Source of the DNA: JAABYT01 sp041581935
GTDB taxonomy: Bacteria > Pseudomonadota > Gammaproteobacteria > HK1
Direction: 5' to 3'
Assembly (NCBI GenBank): GCA_041581935.1
Contig: JBFICP010000058.1
Location: 1-15,613, forward strand
Length of the DNA stretch: 15,613 bases
Of the stretch, positions 14,239-15,613 are shown piece by piece. Both the position numbers and the translations under genes were made by a program. The notes below the pieces were generated by a model, which was not told where the DNA came from, ran no database searches, and worked only from the letters and a program-made list of their open reading frames with translations. Each line of letters begins with the position of its first letter. Position 1 is the first letter of the stretch.

Positions 14239-15333
14239 ATGCCCACAAAGAAAGTTTTCAGCCTGATTTTGGCTGCCCTGGTGGTACCCGTGCTGGCCCT
14301 GGCCCAGAGCGTGGAGCTGAACCCGGATCACCCCACCCGCTACATCGTCAAGAAGGGCGATACATTGTGGGACATTTCCGAGCATTTCCTGGTCGAGCCC
14401 TGGCGCTGGCCGGAGATCTGGCAGATCAATCCCCAGGTCCGCAATCCGCACCTTATTTATCCCGGCGACGAGCTGGCGCTGTTTTATCGGGACGGGCAAC
14501 CGGTGGTGCAGATCACGCGGCGCGGCGACGCGGGTGAGACGCCGGGACAGGTCATCAGTCGCCGGACCGGCCCGCGGACCGTGAAGCTCTCGCCGCAGGC
14601 TTATGTCGTGGATCGCGACGACGCCATCCCCACCATTCCCGTCGACGTCCTACGGCCGTTCCTCAACCGTCCCCGAGTGCTCGGAGACGGTGAGTTCGAG
14701 GCCGCGCCCTACGTGGTGTCGGCGGGCCGGGGTAACCTGGTCGCGAGCCTCGGCATGCAGGTCTTCGTCGTCGGCTTGAACCCCGATCAGGGCACGCGAT
14801 TCGGCGTGTTTCGCCGCGGCCAGGTGTACCGCGACCCGTCGAAGAACAATGAGATTCTCGGCTACGAGGCGATCCACGTCGCCGATGCCGTGGTCGAGAA
14901 GCCCGGGGACCCGGCCACGGTGCTGCTGCTCACCAGCACCCGTGAAGTGCGGGCCGGCGATCGCCTGTTTCCGGTCCGGGAAGATCAGGTGGTCACCAAC
15001 TTCATGCCGCGGGCGCCGGATTGGAACGTCAACGGGCAAATCATCTCGGTGGTGGACGGTGTCACCCAGATCGGTGAGAACGACGTGGTGGTGCTGAATC
15101 TGGGCAGTGAGGATGGCATGAAGGAGGGACTGGTGCTCGGTATCTTCCAGAGCGGCGACCGAGTGCAGGACCTATGGGCGGAGCAGGACCGGGTGCAGAA
15201 TATCTACGTGGATCTCCCCGAGCTGCGCGCCGGCACCATCATGGTATTCAGATCCTTCGAACGTGTCAGCTACGCGCTCGTCATGCAGGCGACCCGAGCC
15301 ATGCATCTGCTCGACGCCGTCAAGAACCCCTGA
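14239..15333 (+). CDS. Exported LysM-domain peptidoglycan-binding protein
   Basis: A 364-residue protein with a signal peptide at 1-22 (MPTKKVFSLILAALVVPVLALAQ, probably cleaved after ALA) and a LysM domain at about 34-81 (RYIVKKGDTLWDISEHFLVEPWRWPEIWQINPQVRNPHLIYPGDELAL). LysM modules bind the glycan backbone, so it should reside in the periplasm near the cell wall. The remaining 280 residues have no catalytic motif I recognise; they belong to the family commonly found between dprA and def in gammaproteobacteria. ATG 14239 was chosen because AAGG (14229-14232) precedes it by six bases and it begins with a clean signal peptide; a GTG at 14173 in frame would add 22 residues before it and hide the signal. 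It is divergent from def and followed by dprA on the same strand. Confidence 0.9.
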   Translation: MPTKKVFSLILAALVVPVLALAQSVELNPDHPTRYIVKKGDTLWDISEHFLVEPWRWPEIWQINPQVRNPHLIYPGDELALFYRDGQPVVQITRRGDAGETPGQVISRRTGPRTVKLSPQAYVVDRDDAIPTIPVDVLRPFLNRPRVLGDGEFEAAPYVVSAGRGNLVASLGMQVFVVGLNPDQGTRFGVFRRGQVYRDPSKNNEILGYEAIHVADAVVEKPGDPATVLLLTSTREVRAGDRLFPVREDQVVTNFMPRAPDWNVNGQIISVVDGVTQIGENDVVVLNLGSEDGMKEGLVLGIFQSGDRVQDLWAEQDRVQNIYVDLPELRAGTIMVFRSFERVSYALVMQATRAMHLLDAVKNP

Positions 15334-15348
15334 ACCTCGGTTAAGCTA

Positions 15349-15396
15349 ACGATCGTCCGCGTGTCGCGCCGCGGCCCGCGGCGTTCCACGATCGTC
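15349..15396. repeat. Repeated palindrome and hairpin in the LysM-dprA spacer
   Basis: ACGATCGTC occurs twice (15349-15357 and 15388-15396); its first eight bases are a palindrome, so the copies are both direct and inverted repeats. Between them CGCCGC-GGCCC-GCGGCG (15367-15383) can form a six-bp stem with a five-base loop. It starts 15 bases after the LysM stop. No T-run follows, so termination is unproven; regulation of dprA is another possibility. Confidence 0.4.
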
Positions 15397-15425
15397 GCAA
15401 CGGCGATCCTGCGTGAGATCCAGGG

Positions 15426-15613
15426 ATGGAAGTCGAGCCCGCTCACTGGCTGGCACTCAACCGCTTGCCCGGCCTGCACCGCGCCGAGCGCGCCGCGCTG
15501 CTCGACGCGCGCGCATCGCCGGGCGACATCCTCTGCGCGCACGGACCCGCCGACTGGCGCGGCGTGGAGCGCGATCTCGCCTGGCTGGATCACCCCGATC
15601 GCCATCTCGTGAC
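15426..15613 (+). CDS. dprA: DprA, DNA-processing protein (N-terminal part only)
   Basis: DprA protects incoming single-stranded DNA and loads RecA during natural transformation. Only 62 codons are visible. They read MEVEPAHWLALNRLPGLHRAERAALLD and then RDLAWLDHPDRHLVT, which match the N-terminal SAM-like helical region and the DLAWLxxPxxHLxT segment that precedes the Rossmann fold in proteobacterial DprA. The Rossmann and C-terminal winged-helix domains lie outside the window, so integrity cannot be judged. ATG 15426 is the first suitable start in frame; no strong ribosome binding site is at ideal distance. Context supports the call: dprA next to the LysM gene and def-fmt is a common gammaproteobacterial order. 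Confidence 0.85.
   Translation, partial: MEVEPAHWLALNRLPGLHRAERAALLDARASPGDILCAHGPADWRGVERDLAWLDHPDRHLV

Overview
The window is GC-rich, gene-dense chromosomal DNA. It most likely comes from a gammaproteobacterium of the Chromatiales/Xanthomonadales-like type: that placement is an inference from gene order (dprA - LysM protein - def - fmt - rsmB - DUF4390 - ntrY - ntrX - trkA - trkH) and from protein motifs, since there is no rRNA or other taxonomic marker here. No mobile element, CRISPR array, tRNA or rRNA is visible, and all genes look vertically inherited housekeeping genes.

Left part (1-3600). A minus-strand rlmKL (23S rRNA methyltransferase) runs off the left edge just before its second catalytic domain. 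A solitary plus-strand XRE-type regulator follows, with small palindromes around its start codon. It converges on trmL (tRNA wobble 2'-O-methyltransferase, minus strand). trmL and a plus-strand class 1B dihydroorotate dehydrogenase (pyrD) are divergent and their ATG codons share the tetramer CATG, so any promoter for one must lie in the other's coding sequence. A perfect TATAAT inside trmL is a candidate for pyrD.

Central and right part (3599-13970, all minus strand). Reading in the direction of transcription the order is def, a 110-base spacer with a very strong hairpin, fmt, rsmB, a DUF4390 membrane/secreted protein, ntrY, ntrX, trkA, trkH and a short TPR protein. From fmt through ntrX the genes are spaced by a few bases or overlap, including a 4-base ATGA overlap between ntrY and ntrX, so they are probably co-transcribed. 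def and fmt make and use formyl-Met ends in translation initiation and maturation. rsmB modifies 16S rRNA. NtrYX is a membrane histidine kinase and response regulator pair. TrkA/TrkH form a low-affinity potassium uptake channel with its nucleotide-gating ring.

Right edge (13971-15613). A divergent intergenic region of about 270 bases separates def from a plus-strand exported LysM-domain protein. It contains an AT-rich promoter-like segment and a palindrome. After the LysM gene comes a short spacer with a repeated palindrome, then the start of dprA, cut by the window end.

This is mainly an ordinary, well-known neighbourhood. The points most worth checking are: NtrX has lost the sigma-54 contact loop and has altered Walker B and arginine-finger positions; a class 1B PyrD stands without a visible PyrK partner; the trmL/pyrD start codons overlap; and a perfect 14-bp stem sits between def and fmt. 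I found no convincing undescribed system.
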